Assembly (NCBI GenBank): GCA_016714645.1
Contig: JADKCI010000005.1
Span: forward strand, 310,001 to 374,000
DNA from: Chromatiaceae bacterium
GTDB lineage: Bacteria > Pseudomonadota > Gammaproteobacteria > Chromatiales > Chromatiaceae
Length of the DNA stretch: 64,000 bases
Reading direction: 5' to 3'
A program made the position numbers and the translations under genes. Positions 26,071 through 33,839 of the stretch are shown in pieces (the stretch's first letter is position 1; the number at the start of each line of letters is the position of its first letter). Below the pieces are notes generated by a model. That model was not told the origin of the DNA and did no database searches. It saw only the letters and a program-made list of their open reading frames with translations.

Positions 26071-27066
26071 TTAGGCGCCCATGGCGCGGACAATGCGGCG
26101 CGCCCGGCCGAGCAGCGGCAACCGCATATTGCGCAGGTAGGCGCGCAGGGCCGCGGCGCCGCCCTCGGCCTTGATGGCGGTCAGGGTCTCCGCCAACTCA
26201 TGGAGGGGCGCCACCTCCGCCTGGGCATTGTTCATGGCGATATCCACCGCCCGCTTGCTCATGGTGATCTGCTGCTCGGCATCGGCACGGGCGGTGCTGA
26301 TATCGGCGGCCACATGGTTGCGGGTGCTATTGATGGCCGACAGGGCCCGGTCCACCTCGGGGGGCGGGTCGATTTGGGTAATGAGGGCCGCGTCCAGCTC
26401 GATCCCGTAGCGCGCCCCGGTGGAGCGGCACTGCTGCTCCATGTAGTCATTGAGCAGCGGCAGGTTTTTGCGCAGGTCGTTGATGGAGACCCCCTCGGAC
26501 AGGTCGGAGGCCACGGCGGACAGATATTCCGGGGAGTCTTCCGGCAACTCAGGGTTCGCCAGCAAAGAGGCGCCCCGCGGATCGACGAAATTGGCCACCC
26601 GCTCCCGCATCACCGAGATGAAGTAGCCCATCACATGCTCCAGGGGCTGGGCAACTCCGAAGAGATAGGCGTAAAGGTTGCGTTCAGCGACCCGGAAGCG
26701 GATCTGGCCGTCCACCCCCGTGGTCAGATTGTCCTTGGTTACCGCCTCCACCGTGGTTTGGTTCTTGGTGGGGTCCCAGGTCAGCGGCAGGGAACGGGTG
26801 GCGACGCTGACCTTGCGCACCTCCTGCCAGGGCCACTTGAAGTAAGGACCGCCGGGCCGAATGACGTGCACCACGGGGAATTGGTAACGTTTCTGGTCTT
26901 CCTCGTCCAGGGAGGGGTCGGTCACCAGGACGTTACCCATCCGCTGGGCGCGGCCGAAGCTGGTCATCACCGCCCGCTCATCCGGCTTGACGGTGTAGAA
27001 ACCACGAATGAGAACCCTGACAGTAAAGTAGATCAGGATGCCGATAAAAAAGACCAAGGGCAGCAT
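26071..27066 (-). CDS. SPFH/band 7 domain membrane protein (first of pair)
   Basis: 331 residues. N-terminal membrane helix (LPLVFFIGILIYFTVRVLI), then FYTVKPDERAVMTSFGRAQ, GGPYFKWPWQEVRKVSVATR, and AVTKDNLTTGVDGQIRFRVA, the classical band 7 core. A predicted coiled coil with alanine/glutamate repeats (DISTARADAEQQITMSKRAVD) and a positively charged C-terminus follow. It precedes the second SPFH gene in the same direction, so the pair probably forms a hetero-oligomer in the inner membrane. Divergent from cysZ at a 235-base gap that would hold both promoters. Confidence 0.85.
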   Translation of the reverse strand: MLPLVFFIGILIYFTVRVLIRGFYTVKPDERAVMTSFGRAQRMGNVLVTDPSLDEEDQKRYQFPVVHVIRPGGPYFKWPWQEVRKVSVATRSLPLTWDPTKNQTTVEAVTKDNLTTGVDGQIRFRVAERNLYAYLFGVAQPLEHVMGYFISVMRERVANFVDPRGASLLANPELPEDSPEYLSAVASDLSEGVSINDLRKNLPLLNDYMEQQCRSTGARYGIELDAALITQIDPPPEVDRALSAINSTRNHVAADISTARADAEQQITMSKRAVDIAMNNAQAEVAPLHELAETLTAIKAEGGAAALRAYLRNMRLPLLGRARRIVRAMGA

Positions 27067-27301
27067 GGGCGGAAATCTCGTGACAGCGGCGTGCCGTTAA
27101 GCATAGACCCCCAGCCTGCGCGATGAAACCCAGGAAAATGGCGGCCTTGGCACCGCTGGGAATGGCTGGGTGCCAGGGTGCCCGGTCGAATCGCCCTCCG
27201 CCGAGACAGGCGTCCCTCCCGCGGGCTATCAAACTGCCCCGCACCCACCTGGCGGGCTATACTTGCGCACCCCTCAAAACCAGCCCCTTTAGCCTTAACC
27301 C

Positions 27302-28075
27302 ATGGCCATCAATCCTGTCTCCGGTCCCGCCTATCTCCTCGAAGGTATGCGCCTCATCGCCCGCCCCGGACTCCGCCGCTTTGTAGCCATTCCCCTGGCC
27401 ATTAATATCCTGGTTTTTGCCGCCGCCCTCTACTGGGGCATCAGCCGCTTCGAGGGGCTGATCGCCTGGCTCCATTCCCTGCTGCCCACCCTGCCAGACT
27501 GGCTGGCCTGGCTGGAACGGGGTCTGGATTGGATTCTCTGGCCTTTGTTCATCCTGCTGGCGGTCGTGCTGGTCTTTCAGGGCTTTACCCTGATTGCCAA
27601 TCTCATCGCGGCACCCTTCAATGGACTCTTGGCGGAAAAGGTCGCGAATCACCTCCGCGGTGGGCCTCCCGACAGCGAAGCGGGCATGGGCCAGGTCCTG
27701 ACCACCTTCCTACCCGCCCTGCTAGACGAAATCAGGAAACTGTTGTATGCCCTCCTGTGGGCCATCCCCTTTTTTGGCCTGTCCCTGGTCCTACCCCTGA
27801 TAGGCCCCCTCCTCTGGTTTCTCTTTTCCGCCTGGATCCTGGCGCTGGAATATCTCGATTACCCCATGGGTAACCAGGGCCTCGGCGCTCGGGAGATTCG
27901 GCGACGGCTCCGGGGACGCCCGGTTTTGAGCCTGGGTTTCGGCGCGGCGACCGTCGCGCTGACCATGATTCCATTGGTCAATTTCATTGCCATGCCCAGC
28001 GCCGTGGCGGGTGCCACGGCGCTGTGGGTCAAGGAGTTCGACGCGCGAGGTAAACGGATTTTCCCATCGGCCTAG
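27302..28075 (+). CDS. cysZ: CysZ-type sulfate transporter / EI24-domain membrane protein
   Basis: 257 residues starting MAINPVSGPAYLLEGMRLI. The protein has long hydrophobic helices and the family pattern: GLRRFVAIPLAINILVF, FTLIANLIAAPFNGLLAEKV, EIRKLLYALLWAIPFFGL, AWILALEYLDYPMGNQGL and FGAATVALTMIPLVNFIAMP then AVAGATALWV. CysZ imports sulfate to support assimilation in the inner membrane. The conserved APFND-like motif (here APFNG) is present. No cysteine-biosynthesis genes adjoin it. Confidence 0.88.
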   Translation: MAINPVSGPAYLLEGMRLIARPGLRRFVAIPLAINILVFAAALYWGISRFEGLIAWLHSLLPTLPDWLAWLERGLDWILWPLFILLAVVLVFQGFTLIANLIAAPFNGLLAEKVANHLRGGPPDSEAGMGQVLTTFLPALLDEIRKLLYALLWAIPFFGLSLVLPLIGPLLWFLFSAWILALEYLDYPMGNQGLGAREIRRRLRGRPVLSLGFGAATVALTMIPLVNFIAMPSAVAGATALWVKEFDARGKRIFPSA

Positions 28076-28148
28076 GGCGGATGGACAGGTCCACAGGAGT
28101 CATGCCCACCCCCTGGTCATGGCCCACCTTGCCTCCGGCCAGCCCGCC

Positions 28149-28925
28149 TCAAACCACCCAATCGAAATCGAAGGCCTCCAACAAGGCGCCGGTGACGGCG
28201 CCCGCGATCAGGCCACCAAACATGGCCCCAGGCAGGAAGGTCATGATGGCGTCTAGCAGTGCGTAGTAACCTCCATCGACGGCGCCAATCAGCGGCCCGC
28301 CAAACACCCAGAGACTGCCGGCCGCGACGGTGGCAACCATGCCGATCACCATGGCCTCGATGACCTGGCAAGGCTTGCCGCCCTTGACCTTGGCCTGACG
28401 CAGCCACCAGCCGACGGTAGCCGAGTAGGAGGTGCCATTGACCGATACCAGGAAGGCGACGATAGCCGTGAGGTTGAAGTTTACGGGGTGAAAGATCTCC
28501 ACCAACCCCAGCAGGGCCCCACAGACCAGGCCGCTCATCAAACCCGCCACGGCCTTGCCCGGCGCCTGGAGCGCGCACTGGTCCGGAAAACGCGTCAGCC
28601 GCCCCAGCAAGGCGCCCGCCACGGCCGCCGCCAGGGCAACCTGCCAAAAGGCGACGGTACCCGGCATCAGCATGAAGAGGATCGTGGTCGTTACCAGACC
28701 AATGACGGCACCGATCAGGGCGACCTCGCGGGCGCTGTAGAAGGCCGCCCCGACCGCCCCGGCAATGGCGGCGGCGGGCGCGAAGGCCCAGTGCCCTAAC
28801 CCCATGGCCTGAAAGAGGACGAAGAGGGCGGTAAAGAGCGGAGCATAAATGAGGCCGATGATGGCCCAGACGAGTCCCCGCACAAAGACCAGGGATGTCC
28901 GCGAAGCGGCTAGGGTGGTGGACAT
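28149..28925 (-). CDS. Polytopic membrane protein of unknown function
   Basis: 258 residues, almost entirely hydrophobic, with about seven membrane helices rich in Gly and Ala (for example GALLGLVEIFHP and GAMFGGLIAGAVTGALLEAF). I do not recognise the family. A polar segment in the middle (VGWWLRQAKVKGGKPCQVIEA) is the longest soluble loop. Helices near residues 30-70 and 195-250 share a Gly-rich small-residue pattern that may reflect an internal repeat. Convergent with cysZ (gap 73 bases) and downstream of the HiPIP gene, from which a terminator separates it. Confidence 0.65.
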   Translation of the reverse strand: MSTTLAASRTSLVFVRGLVWAIIGLIYAPLFTALFVLFQAMGLGHWAFAPAAAIAGAVGAAFYSAREVALIGAVIGLVTTTILFMLMPGTVAFWQVALAAAVAGALLGRLTRFPDQCALQAPGKAVAGLMSGLVCGALLGLVEIFHPVNFNLTAIVAFLVSVNGTSYSATVGWWLRQAKVKGGKPCQVIEAMVIGMVATVAAGSLWVFGGPLIGAVDGGYYALLDAIMTFLPGAMFGGLIAGAVTGALLEAFDFDWVV

Positions 28926-29075
28926 GAAGATACCGAACAGTTACAGCAGTCGGGCGCCGGGGTGACGCCAGGTTTCGTCGGGAGTCTTTATTTTCCACAG
29001 GCACCCAGGAACAGGCAACCTGTATTATCAGTATTTGCTTAATAACCCAAGTTACCGAGAGGCCGATGGGATTGC

Positions 29076-29131
29076 GCACCCTCCACGGGTGCGGAGGGTG
29101 CCACCCGGGATCTGGTGCGGTGAGCCGGGTG
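29076..29131. other. Two stacked hairpins between HiPIP terminator and membrane-protein gene
   Basis: GCACCCTCC/GGAGGGTGC (29076-29101, 9-base arms, 8-base loop) is directly followed by CACCCGG/CCGGGTG (29102-29131, 7-base arms). Neither has a T-run. They lie in the 5' leader region of the minus-strand membrane-protein gene at 28925 and next to the HiPIP terminator. Role unknown; leader structure or transcript-end protection are options. Confidence 0.4.
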
Positions 29132-29133
29132 CC

Positions 29134-29161
29134 CCAAAAAATACGGGGCCCGCGGGCCCCG
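29134..29161 (-). terminator. Rho-independent terminator of the HiPIP gene
   Basis: CGGGGCCCG/CGGGCCCCG forms a perfect 9-base-pair self-complementary stem (29144-29161). On the minus strand it is followed by TATTTTTT, the classic intrinsic terminator layout, 25 bases after the HiPIP stop at 29186. On the plus strand a shorter TTTT follows, so weak activity in the other direction is possible. Confidence 0.85.
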
Positions 29162-29185
29162 TTTTGTCACCTTTTTAGCTTGGGT

Positions 29186-29530
29186 TTAGCCAGCCTTCAA
29201 GGTCCAGGAGGCGCACCAGCCGTTGGCGTTTACCGCCTTGCCGGGGAAGAGGGAGCAGGGACGCCACTCACCCTCGGCGGCCTGAATGAATTGGCAGTTG
29301 GCGCAGTGCTGATTGGCGGCTGGGGTGCCGGCCTTGTCGACGCGGGTGGCCTTGGTGGCATCGCTGACGTACTTCAGGGCCTTGGCGGTCGGGTCGGTGG
29401 CCTCGTCCACATGGGGCAGGTCGGCGGCCTGGGCACTCGTCATGCCGACAAGGTTCAGAACGGGCACGGCGGCCAGGCCAGCGAGCATCAGCTTAACGGC
29501 ATCGCGGCGGCTCTTGTTCAACTCGGACAT
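29186..29530 (-). CDS. hip: High-potential iron-sulfur protein (HiPIP), Tat-exported
   Basis: Periplasmic [4Fe-4S] electron carrier that in purple bacteria donates electrons to the photosynthetic reaction centre cytochrome. 114 residues from the ATG at 29530 (AGGAGA upstream). Residues 1-36 are a twin-arginine signal (SRRDAVKLMLAGLAA...SAQA then ADLPHVDEATDP). The mature protein has the four cluster cysteines in the family pattern: C76 and C79 (HCANC), C92 (RPCSLFPGK) and C106 (NGWCASW). Monocistronic, with its own terminator. This is the best taxonomic marker in the window. Confidence 0.95.
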   Translation of the reverse strand: MSELNKSRRDAVKLMLAGLAAVPVLNLVGMTSAQAADLPHVDEATDPTAKALKYVSDATKATRVDKAGTPAANQHCANCQFIQAAEGEWRPCSLFPGKAVNANGWCASWTLKAG

Positions 29531-29694
29531 TGCTGTCTTCTCCTCTTGGGGATTGTAGGGATGCAGGACCCGCCGGCCTAGAGTCAGGGGTCTAATGGGA
29601 ATTTTGCACCATGCGTGGGCGGAACTCCACCCCTCTTTAAGGCAATAGTATGAAATCCGCTGGCGGCATGGCGGGGGTCGGGCCGCCGAGGCCC

Positions 29695-30174
29695 TCAGCG
29701 GAAATAGGTTCCGGCCCCGGTCGTGTGACTGCGCCAAAAGGCATCGGTGAAAGTGGCCAACTTGACCTCGTCGGCGCTGGAGGAGGCATGGACGAAACGC
29801 GTAGGGTCCACTACCAGGCCGACGTGACTATCACCCTTGACACGGAAGAAGATGAGGTCCCCCGGCTTGACCTTCGTCAACTTAACGGGCTTGGCATCGG
29901 CCTTCTGGTCGGTGGAGACGCGCGGTATCCTGAGCCCCGCCCTCTTGTAGGAATGTTGGGTCAAGCCACTGCAATCCAGGCCCTTTCCGGGCTTGGTTCC
30001 CCCATAAACATAAGGCGTCCCGATCTCCTCCAGGGCCGCCGTGACCGCCTTGCCCCGCGGTCCGGAAGGAATCTTGATCCCGTACTTGTCACCAATACTC
30101 CCACAACCCGCTAGCAGCAACAGCAAGCCGCCCAGGATAAGCCATCCTGGAAAAGCCCAGCCTTTAGCGCTCAT
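29695..30174 (-). CDS. NlpC/P60 family lipoprotein (cell-wall peptidase)
   Basis: 159 residues from the ATG at 30174 (AGGAG 8 bases upstream). A lipoprotein signal ends in LLLAGC with the lipidated Cys at residue 24. The NlpC/P60 domain has GTPYVYGGTKPGKGLDCSG (in part GLDCSGLTQ, nucleophile Cys), GDLIFFRV, DSHVGLVVD (catalytic His) and RFVHASSS. Such enzymes cleave peptidoglycan stem peptides, typically between D-gamma-Glu and the diamino acid. Anchored to an outer or inner membrane leaflet facing the periplasm. It seems to be transcribed alone. Confidence 0.9.
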   Translation of the reverse strand: MSAKGWAFPGWLILGGLLLLLAGCGSIGDKYGIKIPSGPRGKAVTAALEEIGTPYVYGGTKPGKGLDCSGLTQHSYKRAGLRIPRVSTDQKADAKPVKLTKVKPGDLIFFRVKGDSHVGLVVDPTRFVHASSSADEVKLATFTDAFWRSHTTGAGTYFR

Positions 30175-30316
30175 CTTCCGCTCCTTTGGTCGAAGGTTAT
30201 GCAAGGGGGTTGTTATGCAGTTTTATTAATACAGGCTAGGCGGATTGTCAACGCCCGAGACGCCTGAACCCTGAGCTATACCTAAAGCTGGTCAGGCTTC
30301 GACATAAAGCCGGAGG

Positions 30317-30428
30317 GCCGGGTGGCGGTTGGTGGTTGGCGGGGGTGTCGACAGCAGGGATGCTGTCGCCAAGCCTACAGGGATGTATTCACGGCGTCCC
30401 CCGCCAGCCACCAACCGCCACCCGGCCC
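30317..30428 (-). repeat. Structured palindromic repeat, copy 2, intergenic
   Basis: Within the 374-base gap between the NlpC/P60 gene and the next plus-strand gene. Long outer arms (GGGTGGCGGTTGGTGGTTGG against CCAACCGCCACCC-type sequence) pair with each other around the same two-hairpin core found in hypF at 6580-6685, here in the opposite orientation. The whole unit folds into one extended hairpin. A minus-strand frame of 85 codons through it is only the translation of the repeat. Nothing else in the gap is supported apart from likely promoters at its ends. Confidence 0.8.
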
Positions 30429-30548
30429 GGGAATCCGCAAATTCAGGCATCTTGGGTATAGCGGCCGCTCGCTGAATCCGGCCCGGCCAGCAGTCTTCGC
30501 CTTGCGCTATCATGTAAAGGCCTCGCCCGATGTCATTTCGTCCCAGCA

Positions 30549-31454
30549 ATGCTATGGAACGAGCCAGTCGCGACCCCGATTACCCCACCCCTCAACATGA
30601 ACACCCCGCCGCTTTCCGTTATGAGCTACCAAGAACCTGTCATCGGTACCCTGAGCCCCGCCGAACTGAGAGACGACAGGCCGGAACCCTGGCTGGCGAA
30701 TGCACCCCAGGACCCGCCCCCTGCCCCACCCGCCCCGGACGATCCCGAGGAAGAGGCGCGTCTGCTGGGCCAATCACTAGGGGCACTGATCCGTGGGGAT
30801 GGCCCCGCCGCCGTGACGAAGGCGCCGGTCAGCGAGGTCGCCAGGCCAGTGCCGCCCCTACCGGCGCCGGACTTATGGGCCGAGGGGTTTGATAGCCGTC
30901 CGACCTCCCACCCGCCTTACCCGAGTTCCTGGCTGAGCTTCCGGCGCCTGCTGGATCTGGTCGGCATGAGCCTGGCCTTTCTGCTGTTTTGGATCGCCTA
31001 TCGCGGCTTCATCGCCCTGCCCCAGGCCCCGGACCAATCCCCCTGGGCCCGGTTGGGCAGTGCCCGCCTGGAGGCAACGCCAGCCCTGAACGGGTCGGTA
31101 GCCAGTGCCCCCGGCAAGAATCTCCCCCCCATCGGCCAATTCGACTTTGGTCAAAGCGTCCCCCCAGAGGCCCTGCCCGCCTTGGCCCAGCAACAGCCGG
31201 TAGAACTTTACCGCTCCATCTACCAACTGGAAGATGCCTTCGAGGCCAGGTATGTGCCACCCCCCACCTGTGCGGGCCTGGACGCGAACAACGCGGCGGA
31301 CCCGACGGACTGCGTCAATCATCGTTTACGTGCGCGACGCGCCTTCCTGGCGAGCAATGGCCGCAGCATGGTGCCGGAAGAGGCCCCCTGGGTCAGGACA
31401 TCAGGACCGGGCTGGGAGATGGAGGGCGGCGAGCCCTGGTCGAACCCGCAGTGA
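30549..31454 (+). CDS. Single-TM protein of unknown function with proline-rich N-terminus
   Basis: 301 residues from the first ATG. In-frame ATGs at 30597 and 30621 are alternative starts and none has a strong ribosome site. The first about 130 residues are acidic and proline-rich (PPPAPPAPDDPEEEARLLGQ), probably cytoplasmic. One membrane helix follows (LVGMSLAFLLFWIAYRGFIA). The C-terminal about 145 residues would face the periplasm and hold two cysteines (PTCAGLDANN...TDC) that could form a disulfide. Tyrosine- and glutamate-containing YRSIYQLEDAFEARY suggests a helix. Family not recognised. Convergent with the MFS gene, with stop codons adjacent. Confidence 0.6.
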   Translation: MLWNEPVATPITPPLNMNTPPLSVMSYQEPVIGTLSPAELRDDRPEPWLANAPQDPPPAPPAPDDPEEEARLLGQSLGALIRGDGPAAVTKAPVSEVARPVPPLPAPDLWAEGFDSRPTSHPPYPSSWLSFRRLLDLVGMSLAFLLFWIAYRGFIALPQAPDQSPWARLGSARLEATPALNGSVASAPGKNLPPIGQFDFGQSVPPEALPALAQQQPVELYRSIYQLEDAFEARYVPPPTCAGLDANNAADPTDCVNHRLRARRAFLASNGRSMVPEEAPWVRTSGPGWEMEGGEPWSNPQ

Positions 31455-32597
31455 CTAAAATCTTCGCTCACGATCCACCCAGAGCCAGGCAATCGTGAAG
31501 CCGAGGGCGGCCACCAGGGAGGAGGCGACAAAGGTCGCCTGGGGCCCCGCCGTACTCCAGAGAAGGCCGCTCCCCAAACTGCCGACGGCACCACCCGCGC
31601 CATAGACGAGGCTGCCGAACAAGGCCTGGCCCTGGCCCTGGAGGCGACCGGTAAAATAATGGTGAGTGAGATGGATGGCGCCGGCATGGAAGGCGCCAAA
31701 GGTGGCGGCGTGGAGGGCCTGGGCCAGAATGAGGATGACTGGCTCGGTCACGAAGGCCCCAATCAGCAGCCAGCGCACCACGGCCAGGCCCAGACTGGTC
31801 AAGAGGACGCGACGCGCGCCGAAGCGCTCCAACAGATGGTGCATGATAGCGAAGACCAGCACCTCCACCACCACGCCCCAGGCCCAAAAGGCGCCGATGG
31901 TCCCGCTGGCGTAGCCGGTCTCGGTCAGGTAAATCGAGTAGAAGGCATAGTAAACGCCGTGACTGATCTGCATGAAGAAACCGCAGAGCAGGAAGGCGGC
32001 GACTTCGGGACGGCGCGCCAGGCTCAGGATGGAGATCCCCTCCGCCGCCGGGCGGCTTTCCACCGGCCGTTCCACGACCAGCAGACTGGTGATCCAGATC
32101 CCGACTTGCAGGGCCAGGGCCATGAGGGGCACCACGCCACTGCCCTGCCGCTGCACCAGGACCCCCAGCACCGTGACCGCCAGGATGAAACCCACCGACC
32201 CCCAGAGGCGGATACCCGCGTAACGCCGCATCCGCGCGCCCAGGTGGTTGATGGTCACCACCTCCATCTGCGGCAGCGAGGCATTCCAGAAAAAGCTGAA
32301 GACCATCATCACCAGGGCCGTGCCCCAGAAGCCCTGGACCGCGAAAATGCCCAGGAAGGCGAGCCAGGTCAGGAGCGAGGCTAACCGAATGATGCTCAGG
32401 GTGCGCCCCGTCCGATCCGCCAGCCAGCCCCAGACGTTGGGGGCGACGATCTTGGTCGCCTGGAGAATGGCCATCAACTGACCGATGGCCAGGGCCGTGA
32501 AGCCCTGATCCTGGAGATAAACACCCCAGAAGGGCAAGAGGGCGCCCAGGGAGGCAAAATAGAAGAGGTAGAAGCTGGAAAGTCGCCAATAAGGCAT
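31455..32597 (-). CDS. MFS transporter, HcaT/LacY-like (MFS_1_like) family
   Basis: 380 residues from the ATG at 32597 (MPYWRLSSFYLFYFASLG); a TTG seven codons upstream is an alternative and neither has a clear ribosome site. Twelve membrane helices in two halves. Family pattern: LLPFWGVYLQDQGFTALAIG, NVWGWLADRTGR (loop 2-3 motif), WNASLPQMEVVTINHLG and RIRLWGSVGF-like RYAGIRLWGSVGFI, then LHAATFGAFHAGAIHL. This group includes the phenylpropionate carrier HcaT and nucleoside/sugar symporters. The substrate here is unknown. Probably proton-coupled uptake or export in the inner membrane. Confidence 0.82.
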   Translation of the reverse strand: MPYWRLSSFYLFYFASLGALLPFWGVYLQDQGFTALAIGQLMAILQATKIVAPNVWGWLADRTGRTLSIIRLASLLTWLAFLGIFAVQGFWGTALVMMVFSFFWNASLPQMEVVTINHLGARMRRYAGIRLWGSVGFILAVTVLGVLVQRQGSGVVPLMALALQVGIWITSLLVVERPVESRPAAEGISILSLARRPEVAAFLLCGFFMQISHGVYYAFYSIYLTETGYASGTIGAFWAWGVVVEVLVFAIMHHLLERFGARRVLLTSLGLAVVRWLLIGAFVTEPVILILAQALHAATFGAFHAGAIHLTHHYFTGRLQGQGQALFGSLVYGAGGAVGSLGSGLLWSTAGPQATFVASSLVAALGFTIAWLWVDRERRF

Positions 32598-32711
32598 GGA
32601 GGGGGCCAAGGATGGCAAGCCATGAAACCGGGCTAGGGACCAGTCAACCTGGCCCCGCGGGTCAGGCCGGTTGAGGAGGGACGGCTCGGGGAATCGCCCG
32701 AACCCAATCCT

Positions 32712-33815
32712 TTAAGCGCCGGCCCTGGCGGGGATAAGGGGCGCCGAGGGCGTCACGTCCGCGTTCTGGCCCCGATGGCGTAACCAGTGGTCCACCAGCA
32801 CCAGGGCCAGCATGGCCTCGGCGATAGGCGTGGCGCGGATGCCCACGCAGGGGTCATGGCGGCCCTTGGTAACGATCTCGGCGGCCTGCCCCCAGCGGTC
32901 CACCGTCTGGCCCGGCAGACGGATACTTGAGGTCGGTTTGAGGGCGAGCCGGGCGACGATATCCTGGCCACTGGAAATGCCCCCCAGGACGCCACCCGCG
33001 TGATTGCTCAGGAAGCCCTCCGGGGTCATGAGATCCCGGTGCTCACTGCCCTTCTGGGTCACGCAGCCGAAGCCCGCGCCAATCTCCACCCCCTTGACGG
33101 CATTGATGCACATGAGGGCATGGGCGATATCGGCATCCAGGCGATCGAAGATGGGCTCGCCGAGCCCCGGCGGTACCCCCTCGGCCACCACCGTCACCTC
33201 GGCGCCAATGGAATCGCCCGACTTGCGAAGGGCGTCCATGTAGGCCTCCAGTTCCGGCACGGCCGCAGCATCCGGACAGAAAAAGGGATTGAGTTCGACC
33301 TGTTCCCAGTCGAAGCCCTGGGGCCGAAGGGGTCCCAGTTGGGAGAGATAACCCCGCACCCGCACCCCCAGTCGATCACGCAGGTACTTCTTGGCGATCC
33401 CCCCGGCGGCGACCCGAATGGCCGTCTCGCGGGCCGAGGACCGGCCACCGCCGCGATAATCCCGGTGGCCGTATTTATAGCTGTAGGTGTAATCGGCGTG
33501 ACCGGGCCGAAATTTTTCGGCGATCTCGGCGTAGTCCTTGGAGCGCTGATCCTCGTTGTAGATCACCAGGCCAATGGGGGCGCCCGTGGTCCGGCCCTCG
33601 AAGACGCCGGAGAGGATATGCACCTGATCGGATTCCCGCCGCTGGGTGGTATGACGGGACTGGCCAGGGCGGCGCCGATCCAGATCCACTTGCAGGTCCG
33701 CCTCGGTGAGCTCCAGCCCCGGCGGACAGCCATCCACGATGCCACCAATGGCCGGGCCGTGACTCTCGCCGAAGCTGGTGGTCACGAAGGATTTGCCGAA
33801 GCTGTTGCCTGACAT
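32712..33815 (-). CDS. aroC: Chorismate synthase
   Basis: Last step of the shikimate pathway: 5-enolpyruvylshikimate-3-phosphate to chorismate, with reduced FMN. 367 residues, normal length. Signature regions: GNSFGKSFVTTSFGESHG, RRPGQSRHTTQRRESD, the RPGHADYTYSYKYGHRDYRG stretch (in parts) followed by GGGRSSARET, GCVTQKGSEHRD and NHAGGVLGGISSGQDI. ATG at 33815. It lies 24 bases downstream of the TolC-like gene stop, so read-through from the efflux operon is possible, though no functional link is expected. Confidence 0.97.
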   Translation of the reverse strand: MSGNSFGKSFVTTSFGESHGPAIGGIVDGCPPGLELTEADLQVDLDRRRPGQSRHTTQRRESDQVHILSGVFEGRTTGAPIGLVIYNEDQRSKDYAEIAEKFRPGHADYTYSYKYGHRDYRGGGRSSARETAIRVAAGGIAKKYLRDRLGVRVRGYLSQLGPLRPQGFDWEQVELNPFFCPDAAAVPELEAYMDALRKSGDSIGAEVTVVAEGVPPGLGEPIFDRLDADIAHALMCINAVKGVEIGAGFGCVTQKGSEHRDLMTPEGFLSNHAGGVLGGISSGQDIVARLALKPTSSIRLPGQTVDRWGQAAEIVTKGRHDPCVGIRATPIAEAMLALVLVDHWLRHRGQNADVTPSAPLIPARAGA

Positions 33816-33839
33816 GGGCTGGAGAGAAGGCTCGGTCGC

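Noticed and set aside
30292..30549. 85-codon minus-strand frame
   Set aside because: It is the translation of the palindromic repeat at 30317-30428 and has no domain or ribosome site.
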